Positions 40,120 through 49,055 of a DNA stretch of 64,000 bases are shown here, one piece after another; position 1 is the first letter of the stretch; each line of letters begins with the position of its first letter. Source of the stretch: Gammaproteobacteria bacterium HGW-Gammaproteobacteria-13 (GTDB taxonomy: Bacteria; Pseudomonadota; Gammaproteobacteria; Pseudomonadales; Pseudomonadaceae); assembly GCA_002840155.1 (NCBI GenBank), contig PGZH01000003.1, forward strand, positions 124,001-188,000, read 5' to 3'. The position numbers were made by a program, and so were the translations under genes. The notes under the pieces are model-generated. The model worked only from the letters and a program-made list of their open reading frames with translations, was not told the DNA's origin and searched no databases.

Positions 40120-41574
40120 ATGTCATTGCCGACACTGCGCATCATTGCTTTTATTCTCGGCATCTTCCTGATCACTCTGGCCGTCAGCATGCTGATCCCG
40201 ATGCTGACGCTGCTGCTGTATTCGCGCACCGACGATCTCAATGCCTTTCTCTGGTCCAGCCTGGTAACCGCCGCTGCGGGCATTGCCATGGTCATCCCCG
40301 GACGGCCCAAGGATGCGCAGCTGCGCCCGCGCGACATGTACCTGCTGACCACCGGCAGCTGGCTGGTGGTGTGCATCTTCGCCGCCCTGCCGATGGTGCT
40401 GATTCACCATATCAGCTACACCGACGCCTTCTTCGAGACCATGTCCGGCGTGACCACCACCGGTTCAACCGTGCTCTCGGGCCTGGACCAAGCCTCCCCC
40501 GGTCTGCTGATCTGGCGCTCGATGCTGCAGTGGCTGGGCGGTATCGGCTTTATCGGCATGGCGGTGGCGATTCTGCCGCTGCTGCGGGTCGGCGGTATGC
40601 GCCTGTTCCAGACCGAATCCTCCGACTGGGGCGAGAAGGTCATGCCGCGCTCGCATATGGCGGCCAAGTACATCCTGTTTATCTACCTGAGCCTGACCCT
40701 GAGCGGCTTTCTCGGCTTCTGGCTGGCCGGCATGACGCCTTTCGATGCGATCAACCATGCAATGACTTCGATCTCCACCGGCGGCTACTCGACCTCGGAC
40801 GCCTCCCTGGCCAACTGGAGCCAACCGGCCGTGCACTGGGTCGCTGTGGTGCTGATGATCTTCGGTGGCCTGCCCTTTACCCTGTATGTCGCCACCCTGC
40901 GCGGCAACCGTAAAGCGCTATCCAAGGACCATCAGGTACGCGGTTTTCTCGGTTTTCTGCTGGCCACCTGGTTGGTATTCGGCACCTGGCTGTGGCTGCA
41001 CTCGGACAACAGCTGGCTGGATGCCTTTCGCATCGTCGCGGTGAACGTTACTTCGGTGGTCACCACCACCGGTTATGCCCTCGGCGATTACACCACCTGG
41101 GGCAGTTTCGCCGTGCTGCTGTTTTTCTACCTGACCTTTGTCGGCGGCTGCTCGGGCTCCACCTCCGGCGGGCTGAAGATCTTTCGCTTTCAGGTGGCCT
41201 ATGTGCTGCTCAAAGCCAACCTGCAGCAGCTTGTACATCCGAGGGCGGTGATCAAGCAGCACTACAACAAGCACAACCTCGATGAAGAGATTGTCCGCTC
41301 GCTGATCACCTTCTCGTTTTTCTTCACCATCACCATCGGCGTAATTGCCCTGGGCCTGACCCTGCTTGGCCTGGACTGGGTAACCGCGCTGACCGGCGCG
41401 GCGACGGCGGTATGTAACGTAGGCCCCGGTTTGGGCCCGATCATCGGCCCGGCGGGTAATTTCTCCAGCCTGCCGGATGCCGCAAAGTGGCTGCTGACCA
41501 TCGGCATGCTGCTCGGCCGCCTGGAAATTCTCACCGTACTGGTACTGGTGACTCGGGCATTCTGGCGCCATTGA
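40120..41574 (+). CDS. trkH: TrkH-type potassium transporter (first copy)
   Basis: This 484-residue protein has the M1-P-M2 repeats of the TrkH/KtrB superfamily. The selectivity-filter loops include TTTGSTVLSGL (about residues 110-120), SISTGGYSTSD (about 218-228), TTTGYALGDY (about 315-324) and a fourth near CNVGPGLGPI (about 430-439). It would carry K+ across the inner membrane together with a cytosolic TrkA-type subunit encoded elsewhere. A second gene of the same length follows 71 bases downstream. Confidence 0.92.
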   Translation: MSLPTLRIIAFILGIFLITLAVSMLIPMLTLLLYSRTDDLNAFLWSSLVTAAAGIAMVIPGRPKDAQLRPRDMYLLTTGSWLVVCIFAALPMVLIHHISYTDAFFETMSGVTTTGSTVLSGLDQASPGLLIWRSMLQWLGGIGFIGMAVAILPLLRVGGMRLFQTESSDWGEKVMPRSHMAAKYILFIYLSLTLSGFLGFWLAGMTPFDAINHAMTSISTGGYSTSDASLANWSQPAVHWVAVVLMIFGGLPFTLYVATLRGNRKALSKDHQVRGFLGFLLATWLVFGTWLWLHSDNSWLDAFRIVAVNVTSVVTTTGYALGDYTTWGSFAVLLFFYLTFVGGCSGSTSGGLKIFRFQVAYVLLKANLQQLVHPRAVIKQHYNKHNLDEEIVRSLITFSFFFTITIGVIALGLTLLGLDWVTALTGAATAVCNVGPGLGPIIGPAGNFSSLPDAAKWLLTIGMLLGRLEILTVLVLVTRAFWRH

Positions 41575-41645
41575 GTGAAATCGGCCGGGCGATCTGCCCG
41601 CCCGATAACCTAGACTCCCGCTACTTATGCAATGGAACCGCTTAA

Positions 41646-43100
41646 ATGGCTTGGCCGACCTTACGGATCATCGCGTTTATCAATGGCATCTTTCTTCTGA
41701 CCCTGGCGATCAGCATGGCCGTGCCCATGCTGACCCTGGTGCTGTTTGCGCGGCCTGACGAACTCAACGCGTTTCTCTGGTCCAGCCTGATCACCTTTAT
41801 CGCCGGCATCGCGATGATCGCCCAGGGCCGACCCAAGGATGTGCAGCTGCGCCCGCGCGACATGTACCTGCTGACGGTATCCAGCTGGGTGCTGGTGGGC
41901 CTGTTTGCCGCCCTGCCCTTTATGTTCTCCCAGCACCTGGGCATCACCGACGCGGTGTTTGAAAGCATGTCGGGCATCACCGCCACTGGCGCCACGGTAC
42001 TGACCGGGCTGGACAGCATGTCGCCGGGGATTCTGATCTGGCGCTCGCTGCTGCACTGGCTCGGCGGCATCGGTTTTATCGCCATGGCCGTGGCGATTCT
42101 GCCGATGTTGCGCATCGGGGGTATGCGCCTGTTCCAGACCGAGTCCTCGGACCGTTCCGAGAAGATCATGCCGCGCTCGCACATGGTCGCCAAGTACATG
42201 ATCGTGGCCTACCTGGGCATCAGCCTGCTCGGCTGCCTGGCCCTGTGGACGGCCGGCATGGGCGGATTCGATGCAATCAACCACACCATGTCAGCCATCG
42301 CCACTGGCGGTTTTTCCACCTCGGATCAATCGCTGGGCAAATGGAGCGAGCCGGCCGTGCACTGGGTCACCATCGTGCTGATGATTCTCGGCAGCGTGCC
42401 GTTTGTGCTGTTTGCCTCGATGCTGCGCGGCAACTACAAGGCCCTGATCCGCGACCAGCAGGTACGCGGTTTTCTCGGCATTCTGCTGAGCACCTGGCTG
42501 CTGCTCGGCACCTGGTATTTCATCAGCACCGACCTGCACTGGCTGGAAGCCATTCGCCACGTCGCGTTCAACACCACCTCGATCATGACCACCACCGGTT
42601 TTGCCCTAGGCGATTACACGCTGTGGGGCGGCTTTGCCGGCATGCTGTTCTTCTACCTGGGGTTTATCGGTGGCTGCTCGGGCTCGACGGCAGGTGGCTT
42701 GAAGATTTTCCGCTTCCAGGTGGCCTACGTGCTGCTCAGGGCCAACCTGATGCAGCTGATTCATCCGCGCGCGGTGATCAAGCAGCAATACAACCGCCAC
42801 CACCTGGATGAAGATATCGTCCGCTCGATTCTGACCTTCTCGTTCTTCTTCACCATCACCATCGCCGTGCTGGCCCTGGGCCTGACGCTTTGCGGCCTGG
42901 ACTGGATCACCGCACTCAGCGGCGCAGCCAGCACCGTATCCGGCGTCGGACCCGGCATGGGCCCGATCATCGGCCCAGCGGGCAACTTCTCCAGCCTGCC
43001 GGACACCGCCAAATGGCTGCTGACCTTCGGCATGCTGCTGGGGCGCTTGGAAATTCTTACCGTGCTGGTGCTTATGCTGCCGGCGTTCTGGCGACACTAA
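41646..43100 (+). CDS. trkH: TrkH-type potassium transporter (second, tandem copy)
   Basis: This second 484-residue TrkH is closely similar to the first along its whole length, from the opening LPTLRIIAFI-like segment to the final VLVLMLPAFWRH, and keeps the four filter loops (ATGATVLTGL, AIATGGFSTSD, TTTGFALGDY, SGVGPGMGPI). Copies differ mainly in loops and membrane-facing residues, so this is a fairly old tandem duplication rather than a recent one. Both genes look intact and could differ in affinity or osmotic response. Confidence 0.92.
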   Translation: MAWPTLRIIAFINGIFLLTLAISMAVPMLTLVLFARPDELNAFLWSSLITFIAGIAMIAQGRPKDVQLRPRDMYLLTVSSWVLVGLFAALPFMFSQHLGITDAVFESMSGITATGATVLTGLDSMSPGILIWRSLLHWLGGIGFIAMAVAILPMLRIGGMRLFQTESSDRSEKIMPRSHMVAKYMIVAYLGISLLGCLALWTAGMGGFDAINHTMSAIATGGFSTSDQSLGKWSEPAVHWVTIVLMILGSVPFVLFASMLRGNYKALIRDQQVRGFLGILLSTWLLLGTWYFISTDLHWLEAIRHVAFNTTSIMTTTGFALGDYTLWGGFAGMLFFYLGFIGGCSGSTAGGLKIFRFQVAYVLLRANLMQLIHPRAVIKQQYNRHHLDEDIVRSILTFSFFFTITIAVLALGLTLCGLDWITALSGAASTVSGVGPGMGPIIGPAGNFSSLPDTAKWLLTFGMLLGRLEILTVLVLMLPAFWRH

Positions 43101-43108
43101 GCGCGCCG

Positions 43109-44110
43109 CTACAAGCGCGCGCGGTACTCACCCGGTGTGCTGTCAAACCAGCGGCGGAAGGCGCGAAAGAAGTTGCTCGGGTCGGAAAACCCAAGCAGGT
43201 AGGAGATTTCCAGCAAGGTCAGGTTGGCCTGGCCCAGGTACTGGCCGGCCAGTTCGCGGCGCGTGTCATCCAGCAGGTGCTGGTAGCTGGTGCCTTCATC
43301 CTGCAAACGCCGCTGCAAGGTGCGCTCGGACAGTAGCAACGCCTGCGCCACGGTTTCCCGCTTGGGCTCGCCCTGGGGCAGCAGGCGGCATAACACCTGG
43401 CGCACCTGATGGGTCACCCGCGTGCCAGTAAAGCGCGCCAGGTAATCGCCGGCAAACCGATCATGCAGCTGCGCCAGCGCCTCGTTGGCCGATGGCAGCG
43501 GAGCATCCAAATCGGCCCGTTCAAACAGCAGCGCATAGTGCTCGGCATTGAATTTCAGCGGGCACTGGAACACCTCGTTATAGGGCGTCAGGTCTTCTGG
43601 CGCCGGCCCCATCAGGCTGACCAGCTGCGGGCGCAGTGGTTTGCCAGTCAGCCAGCGGCAGAATGCCAATGAATGTGCCAGCGAGGCTTCAGCGCTCTGC
43701 CGGGCCGACGGCAGCCGGTCACCGTGAATCGCCAGGAGCATTTCATAGCCTTCCGGGGTGGGATGAAAACTGAGGTCGGCGCCCTCGCCAATAATCCGCT
43801 GATAGCGCACCAGGCGGGCAAAACCTTCCTGCAGGTTGCGGCTGCTCATCACCGCATAGCCAACCACGTTGAAGGACGATGGCCGCAGAATCTTCGCCAT
43901 ATTCAGGCCAATGGCCGGGTTGCCGCTGGCTTCCACGGCCATGTGCCACAGCCGGGTCATGCCGTCCTGGGCAAAGCGCGCATCAGGGTCGCTCAAGGCG
44001 GCATAGTCGAGGCCCAGCTGGGCAAACAGGCTGCGGCAATCAACCCCGCCAAGCTCCAGGGCCGCGACAATGCCCGAGGCCCAGCTGGATGAAGTGGTAC
44101 GTTCGCTCAT
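43109..44110 (-). CDS. AraC-family transcriptional regulator
   Basis: This 333-residue regulator has an N-terminal arabinose-binding-like domain (about residues 20-205) and a C-terminal pair of helix-turn-helix motifs (about 230-330: ETVAQALLLSERTLQRRLQ and LLEISYLLGFSDPSNFFRAF). This layout is that of the OruR/ArgR-like AraC group common in pseudomonads. The target is unknown. It converges with the second trkH copy, with eight bases between. Confidence 0.9.
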   Translation of the reverse strand: MSERTTSSSWASGIVAALELGGVDCRSLFAQLGLDYAALSDPDARFAQDGMTRLWHMAVEASGNPAIGLNMAKILRPSSFNVVGYAVMSSRNLQEGFARLVRYQRIIGEGADLSFHPTPEGYEMLLAIHGDRLPSARQSAEASLAHSLAFCRWLTGKPLRPQLVSLMGPAPEDLTPYNEVFQCPLKFNAEHYALLFERADLDAPLPSANEALAQLHDRFAGDYLARFTGTRVTHQVRQVLCRLLPQGEPKRETVAQALLLSERTLQRRLQDEGTSYQHLLDDTRRELAGQYLGQANLTLLEISYLLGFSDPSNFFRAFRRWFDSTPGEYRARL

Positions 44111-44266
44111 GGCGTTTTCTTATTTTGAGTCAGCAAAAAGGGCGACAGAAGGATACTAAACTGGCACCTAATGTCAGTGGCCCAGCGCGTCAGTCGACCT
44201 AGACTGCAAGTAAGCCGCCATAGCCGCAAGCGTGGTGGCACTCAAAAGAATAAGAGGAGGCCCCTG

Positions 44267-44584
44267 ATGAGCACTGAAACCCACGAACGCTACAACAGCT
44301 TCGCCGAGTTCTACCCCTATTACCTGCAGGAGCACAGCAACGCCACCTGCCGTCGCCTGCACTACGTCGGCAGCCTGCTGGTGCTCTGCGTGCTGGGCTA
44401 TACCCTGGTCACTCAGCAGTGGCTGTGGCTGCTGGCCATACCGCTGATTGGTTACGGCTTTGCCTGGGTCGGCCACTTTGTCTTCGAAAAGAATCGCCCC
44501 GCCACCTTCGACTACCCGCTCTACTCGCTGATGGGCGACTGGGTGATGCTCAAGGATGCCTTTACCGGGCGCATCAAGTTTTAA
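44267..44584 (+). CDS. Mpo1-like (DUF962) membrane protein
   Basis: This 105-residue protein has the DUF962 features YNSFAEFYPYYLQEHSNATC (an HxxxxxR-type histidine region), two membrane helices (about 36-70) and the GHFVFEKNRPATFDYPLYSL segment. Its yeast relative Mpo1 is an iron dioxygenase that alpha-oxidises 2-hydroxy fatty acids; whether the bacterial protein does so is unknown. An AGAGGAGG ribosome site precedes ATG 44267. Confidence 0.88.
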   Translation: MSTETHERYNSFAEFYPYYLQEHSNATCRRLHYVGSLLVLCVLGYTLVTQQWLWLLAIPLIGYGFAWVGHFVFEKNRPATFDYPLYSLMGDWVMLKDAFTGRIKF

Positions 44585-44754
44585 CCGCCCGCCCCGGCGA
44601 CCGCTGACACAGGCGGCACTGCCGTTCGGCTGCCGCGCTTGGCGGTTGCGGTGGGCTTGGTTATGATCCCTGGCTTATTTTGCGCAGCCGGCACGGTGCG
44701 CCACCCAGGTGCCCAGCAGAGGTGCCAGACGAGCAGCAGGGATTGTCCCATCGG

Positions 44755-46143
44755 ATGAATGTCAAAAGCGCCCCCCGAATTTCCGCACTGCCGGCTCCGC
44801 CGCTGCGTGAGTACTACTCCCGCGTTTTGGCCTATATCGCCATCGCCGCCAGTATTGCCGCCGGCACCTACACCCAGCATTTCGGCTACGACATTCTCTG
44901 GATGGTGCCTTACGCCCTGCTCTATCCGCATCTTGCACACCATCTAAGCCTGCGCTTCAAACGCGAGCATCCGCAACGCACCACCCTCAGCCTGCTGTTT
45001 ATTGACGCTGTGCATGCCGGCGGCGCGCTGGCCCTGCTTGGTTTCTCGGTGGTTCCCAGCCTGATGTCGCTGCTGATTTTGCTGTTCAGCGCGCTGGTCA
45101 TCGGTGGCGTACGTCACCTCGCCCTGGCATCGCTGATTGCTCTGAGCGGCGCGGTGTTCTGTGCGGCGCTGTTCCAGGTCAAGCTGAACATCAACACCCC
45201 ACCGCTGGTGGCACTGGTCAGCATCTTTTTCACCACCCTGTATATCTGCATCACCGCCTACTTTGTGCACCAACAAGGCCTGCGCCTGGCGCAGGTGCGC
45301 AGCGAAATTACCCGCGAACAGGAAAAGGCCGCACGCCTGGCGCGCAATCTGGCCAAGTACCTGTCACCGCAGGTGTGGGAATCGATCTTCACCGGCAAGA
45401 AGAGCGTGCGCCTGGAAACCCAGCGCAAGAAGCTCACGGTGTTTTTCTCCGACATCAAGGGCTTTACCGAGCTGTCCGAAGAACTGGAAGCCGAAGCCCT
45501 GACTGATCTGCTCAACACCTACCTCAATGAAATGTCGAAGATCTGCCTGAAATACGGCGGCACCATCGACAAATTCATCGGCGACTGCGTGATGGTGTTC
45601 TTTGGCGACCCCAGCAGCAAAGGCGCGAAGAAGGATGCGGTGAATGCTGTGTCCATGGCCATCGCCATGCGCAAGCATATGAAGGTGCTACGCCAGCAGT
45701 GGCGGGCTCAGGGCATCACCAAGCCGCTGGAAATTCGCATGGGGCTGAACACCGGTTATTGCACGGTGGGCAACTTCGGCGCCGATACGCGCATGGATTA
45801 CACCATCATCGGCCGCGACGTGAACCTCGCCAGCCGCCTGGAAAGCGCCGCCGAAGCCGGTGAAATTCTGATCTCCCACGAGACCTACTCACTGATCAAG
45901 GACGTGATCATGTGCCGCGATAAGGGCCAGATCAACGTCAAGGGCTTTACCCGCCCAGTGCAGATCTATCAGGTGGTGGATTTCCGCCGCGACCTGGGCG
46001 CCACCTCCAGCTATGTCGAGCACGAACTACCTGGCTTTTCCATGTACCTGGATACCAACGGCATCCAGAACTTCGACAAGGAAAAGGTTATCCAGGCCCT
46101 CAGTCAGGCAGCCGATAAGCTGCGTGACAAGGTGATCATGTAA
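44755..46143 (+). CDS. cyaB: Class III adenylate cyclase CyaB
   Basis: This 462-residue protein has an N-terminal MASE2 membrane domain (about residues 15-180, six helices) and a C-terminal class III cyclase domain (about 220-420). Catalytic features are FFSDIKGFTEL (metal Asp), GDCVMVFFGDP, GLNTGYCTVGNFG, and GRDVNLASRLE (Asn/Arg for the transition state). The length and layout match P. aeruginosa CyaB, the main source of cAMP for the regulator Vfr. ATG 44755 is the likely start; an upstream ATG at 44680 has no family support. Confidence 0.93.
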   Translation: MNVKSAPRISALPAPPLREYYSRVLAYIAIAASIAAGTYTQHFGYDILWMVPYALLYPHLAHHLSLRFKREHPQRTTLSLLFIDAVHAGGALALLGFSVVPSLMSLLILLFSALVIGGVRHLALASLIALSGAVFCAALFQVKLNINTPPLVALVSIFFTTLYICITAYFVHQQGLRLAQVRSEITREQEKAARLARNLAKYLSPQVWESIFTGKKSVRLETQRKKLTVFFSDIKGFTELSEELEAEALTDLLNTYLNEMSKICLKYGGTIDKFIGDCVMVFFGDPSSKGAKKDAVNAVSMAIAMRKHMKVLRQQWRAQGITKPLEIRMGLNTGYCTVGNFGADTRMDYTIIGRDVNLASRLESAAEAGEILISHETYSLIKDVIMCRDKGQINVKGFTRPVQIYQVVDFRRDLGATSSYVEHELPGFSMYLDTNGIQNFDKEKVIQALSQAADKLRDKVIM

Positions 46144-47194
46144 GCGCCTGCTCACGCCCTGCTGTGTGCGAGTCCTGCACCACCGCTACGCATAGCTCAC
46201 CATCGAGCAGCGGCTGCTGCGCCAGAAACTCCAGTGCCGAAGCCCGCCAGGATTGCCGCGCCGCCAACTCGGCGCAACGCGCGCGATCCAGGCTCAAGGC
46301 CGCCACACAGGCCGCCCCCAAGTCCTCATGCATGACCCCGCTGACACCCGCCTGCAGCACATCCAGCGGCCCGGCCACAGGAAACGCCGCCACCGGTGTG
46401 CCACACGCCAGGGCTTCGAGCATCACCAAACCATAGGTATCGGTGCGCGAGGGAAACACCAGCACGCTGGCGTTCTGAAACGCCTCGGCCAATGCCTGGC
46501 CATGCTGATAGCCGAGAAAGCGCACCTGCGGATAAGCCGCCTGCAATGCCTCACGCTGCGGCCCATCGCCGACCACCTGCTTCTGCCCCGGTAGATCGAG
46601 GGCGAGAAACGCTTCGATATTCTTCTCTGGGGCAATTCGCCCGACATACAGAAACACTGGTTCAGCCAGGCTTGACGGCGTTACGGCTGGGCGAAACAGC
46701 CGCGTATCAACACCCTTGCGCCACAGCACCAAGCGTTTGAAGCCCCAGCCGGCAAACTCCTCGCGCATGCGCTCGGTGGTCACCAGCACCGCTTGGCTGG
46801 GCCGATGAAATGCGCGCAGAAAGGCATACCCCCAGCGCAGCGGCACCCAGGGCCAGCGGGTGTGTACATATTCGGGAAAACGCGTATGGATGGCGCTGGA
46901 GAACGCCAGACCGCGTTTGCTCAGCCAGCGCCGCGCCGCCCAGCCCAATGGGCCTTCGGTGGCCAGGTGTACGCAATCGGGCTGAAATGCACGGATCGCC
47001 GGACCAACCCGCCAGAGGTTCCATACCAGGGGAATTTCCGGGTAACTGGGGCATGGCAGCGCACGAAAATCCGCTGGCGACAGCAGCTTGACCTGATGAC
47101 CGAGGCCGCGCAGCTCGCTGATCAACGCCTGCAGGCTGGTCACCACACCATTGATCTGCGGTGACCAGGCGTCAGAGACGATCAGAATCCTCAC
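46136..47194 (-). CDS. GT4-family glycosyltransferase
   Basis: This 352-residue GT-B transferase starts MRILIVSDAWSPQINGVVTS, typical of the alpha-mannosyl or alpha-glucosyl GT4 group. The donor site has VGRIAPEKNIEAFL near residue 187 and DTYGLVMLEALACGTPVAAF (about 257-276). Acceptor and sugar are unknown. The start is a GTG overlapping the stop of the upstream metallophosphoesterase gene (GTGA, 47191-47194), so the two proteins probably work in the same envelope lipid pathway. The 3' end overlaps convergent cyaB by eight bases. Confidence 0.87.
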   Translation of the reverse strand: MRILIVSDAWSPQINGVVTSLQALISELRGLGHQVKLLSPADFRALPCPSYPEIPLVWNLWRVGPAIRAFQPDCVHLATEGPLGWAARRWLSKRGLAFSSAIHTRFPEYVHTRWPWVPLRWGYAFLRAFHRPSQAVLVTTERMREEFAGWGFKRLVLWRKGVDTRLFRPAVTPSSLAEPVFLYVGRIAPEKNIEAFLALDLPGQKQVVGDGPQREALQAAYPQVRFLGYQHGQALAEAFQNASVLVFPSRTDTYGLVMLEALACGTPVAAFPVAGPLDVLQAGVSGVMHEDLGAACVAALSLDRARCAELAARQSWRASALEFLAQQPLLDGELCVAVVQDSHTAGREQALT

Positions 47195-48009
47195 AGGGCC
47201 GGCTCGGCAGCCACAACCGGGGCAGCCTGCAGCTGACGCGCCTGATCATCGGCCAGTCGATACAACTCGATGCTGCCATCCAGGTGCTCGATCAGCGCCG
47301 TGCAGGACTCCACCCAATCGCCGCAATTCATGTACTCGACCTCACCCATCGGGCGGATTTCAGCGTGGTGGATATGCCCGCAGACCACGCCGTTGAAGCC
47401 GCGTTTGGCACACTCGTGGACAATGGCTTCTTCAAAGTCGCTGATAAAGTTCACCGCCGTCTTAACCTTGTGCTTGAGGTACGCCGACAGCGACCAATAG
47501 CCATAGCCATAGCGGCTACGCCAGTAATTCAGCCAGCGATTGAGGGTCAGGGTGAACTCGTAGGCCGAGTCGCCGAGAAAGGCCAGCCAGCGGTGATAGC
47601 GGGTGATCACGTCGAACTGGTCGCCATGAATCACCAGCAGGCGGCGGCCATCAGCGGTAAGGTGCTCGGCCTCGTCGACCAGCTGGATATTGCCGAGCAT
47701 CAGGCTGGAATAGCGCCGCAGAAATTCGTCATGGTTGCCGGTGACGTAGATCACCTCGGTGCCGCGCTTGCTCATGGTCAGCAGGCGGCGGATCACGTTG
47801 CTGTGCGACTGCGGCCAATACACCCCACTGCGCAGCTTCCAGCCGTCGATGATGTCACCGACCAGGTAGATCTTGTCGGTCTGGTAGCGTTTGAGAAACG
47901 CCGCCAGGTGTTCGGCCTGGCAATCCCGGGTGCCCAGGTGCACATCGGAAATCCACAGGATACGGACACGTTGCTTGCGGCTGGGCTTGGCGAGCTGGGC
48001 GCTGGTCAT
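47191..48009 (-). CDS. LpxH-like metallophosphoesterase
   Basis: This 272-residue calcineurin-type phosphoesterase has the motifs ISDVHLGTRD (about residues 20-29), GDIIDGWKLR (about 51-60), GNHDEFLRR (about 95-103), HGDQFD (about 129-134) and GHIHHAE (about 211-217). The family is annotated as UDP-2,3-diacylglucosamine diphosphatase, but this branch lies apart from classical LpxH. Its overlap with a GT4 gene suggests a role in another glycolipid. ATG 48009 has a GGAGG ribosome site. Confidence 0.85.
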   Translation of the reverse strand: MTSAQLAKPSRKQRVRILWISDVHLGTRDCQAEHLAAFLKRYQTDKIYLVGDIIDGWKLRSGVYWPQSHSNVIRRLLTMSKRGTEVIYVTGNHDEFLRRYSSLMLGNIQLVDEAEHLTADGRRLLVIHGDQFDVITRYHRWLAFLGDSAYEFTLTLNRWLNYWRSRYGYGYWSLSAYLKHKVKTAVNFISDFEEAIVHECAKRGFNGVVCGHIHHAEIRPMGEVEYMNCGDWVESCTALIEHLDGSIELYRLADDQARQLQAAPVVAAEPAL

Positions 48010-48134
48010 GGACGACCTCCGGCTGGGTTTGCTCGAGTCTGCGCAGGCGTAGTGAAAGGTGCATGACAGCGTCGTGGCAATTCGGTGACATGCCCCAAAG
48101 GGTATAAACTGGCTGGCCGAACAAGGAGCCCACC

Positions 48135-48884
48135 ATGTCCTCGCTGCTCTCGCTGCGTCACTACCGCCATGAACTGCTCAGCCACAGCCATGACCACGCG
48201 CAGCTGGTGTTTGGCCTGAGCGGCCTGCTGGAGTTCGAAGTGGCCGGCCAAGGTAGCCAGGTAAAGCGCCAGACCCTGGCCGTGGTGCCTAGCGATGCGC
48301 AGCACGCCTGCGGCAGCAAAGATGGCAGCCACTGCCTGGTGCTCGACGTACCTTGCGAAGGCTGGCTGCAACAACAGTTGGGCCGGCATCTGGATGCCAC
48401 CCGCCGCCTGCTGGAAAAACCCGCCGCCGTCAGCCTGAATCCCGCACAGAGCCAATTGGTCAGCTGGCTGGCCGCCAGCCCGATCAATGACCCGGTGATT
48501 GCCCAGCAAGGCGCCGCACTGCTGTTGGCCAGCCTGGCCAATGGCGAATTGCCCGCCCATACAACCAATAGCCTGCCGCTAACGGCGCTGGATGCGCACA
48601 TCGATCAACATGCCGCACACCCGCTGCAGGTGGCCGACCTGGCGCGCCTGGCCGGGCTGTCGGCAGCGCGCTTTCACGCACGCTTTCTCGCGGAGACCGG
48701 GCAAACGCCGATGGACTATGTGCGCAGCCGTCGCCTGCAGCTGGCGCGGCAACTGCTGCAAGGCAGCAACCTGGCAATTGGCGAGATCGCCGCACGGGTT
48801 GGCTACAGCTCACAAAGTGCCTTTAGCGCCGCACTGTTGCGGCATCTCGGCGTTACACCTCGACAACTGCGCCGCACTGATTGA
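48135..48884 (+). CDS. AraC-family transcriptional regulator
   Basis: This 249-residue protein has an N-terminal cupin-like sensor (about residues 5-140, with HSHDHAQLVFGLSGLLEFE) and a C-terminal AraC DNA-binding domain (about 150-247, with HPLQVADLARLAGLSAARFH and IGEIAARVGYSSQSAFSAAL). It diverges from the LpxH-like gene and precedes the leader ORF and EamA gene, which it may control. An AAGGAG site precedes the start. Confidence 0.9.
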   Translation: MSSLLSLRHYRHELLSHSHDHAQLVFGLSGLLEFEVAGQGSQVKRQTLAVVPSDAQHACGSKDGSHCLVLDVPCEGWLQQQLGRHLDATRRLLEKPAAVSLNPAQSQLVSWLAASPINDPVIAQQGAALLLASLANGELPAHTTNSLPLTALDAHIDQHAAHPLQVADLARLAGLSAARFHARFLAETGQTPMDYVRSRRLQLARQLLQGSNLAIGEIAARVGYSSQSAFSAALLRHLGVTPRQLRRTD

Positions 48885-48992
48885 TTCGCCGGCGCTTACC
48901 GACGAGAGCCTGGCGACAAAACCCGCGACTCCTGAGACAGACAAGGCCGCAGGCAGACACCTAGACTGCCCGGCAGAATCGAGGAGTCGCCT

Positions 48993-49055
48993 ATGCACAA
49001 CATCGAATGGCAGGATTTCGTCAAACCACTACCCAACGGCGCGCGCCTGGCATGA
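48993..49055 (+). CDS. 20-codon leader ORF coupled to the EamA gene
   Basis: The ORF MHNIEWQDFVKPLPNGARLA starts eight bases after a strong CGAGGAG site, and its TGA overlaps the ATG of the transporter gene (ATGA, 49052-49055). The transporter's own start has no ribosome site, so its translation probably depends on this ORF. It could be a regulatory leader peptide, or the start of a small gene that lost its 3' part. The peptide is too short for family assignment. Confidence 0.5.
   Translation: MHNIEWQDFVKPLPNGARLA

Noticed and set aside
49007-49051. Longer start for the EamA transporter (ATG 49007)
   Set aside because: This ATG is inside the leader ORF in another frame, lacks a ribosome site, and would add a polar extension ahead of the first helix.
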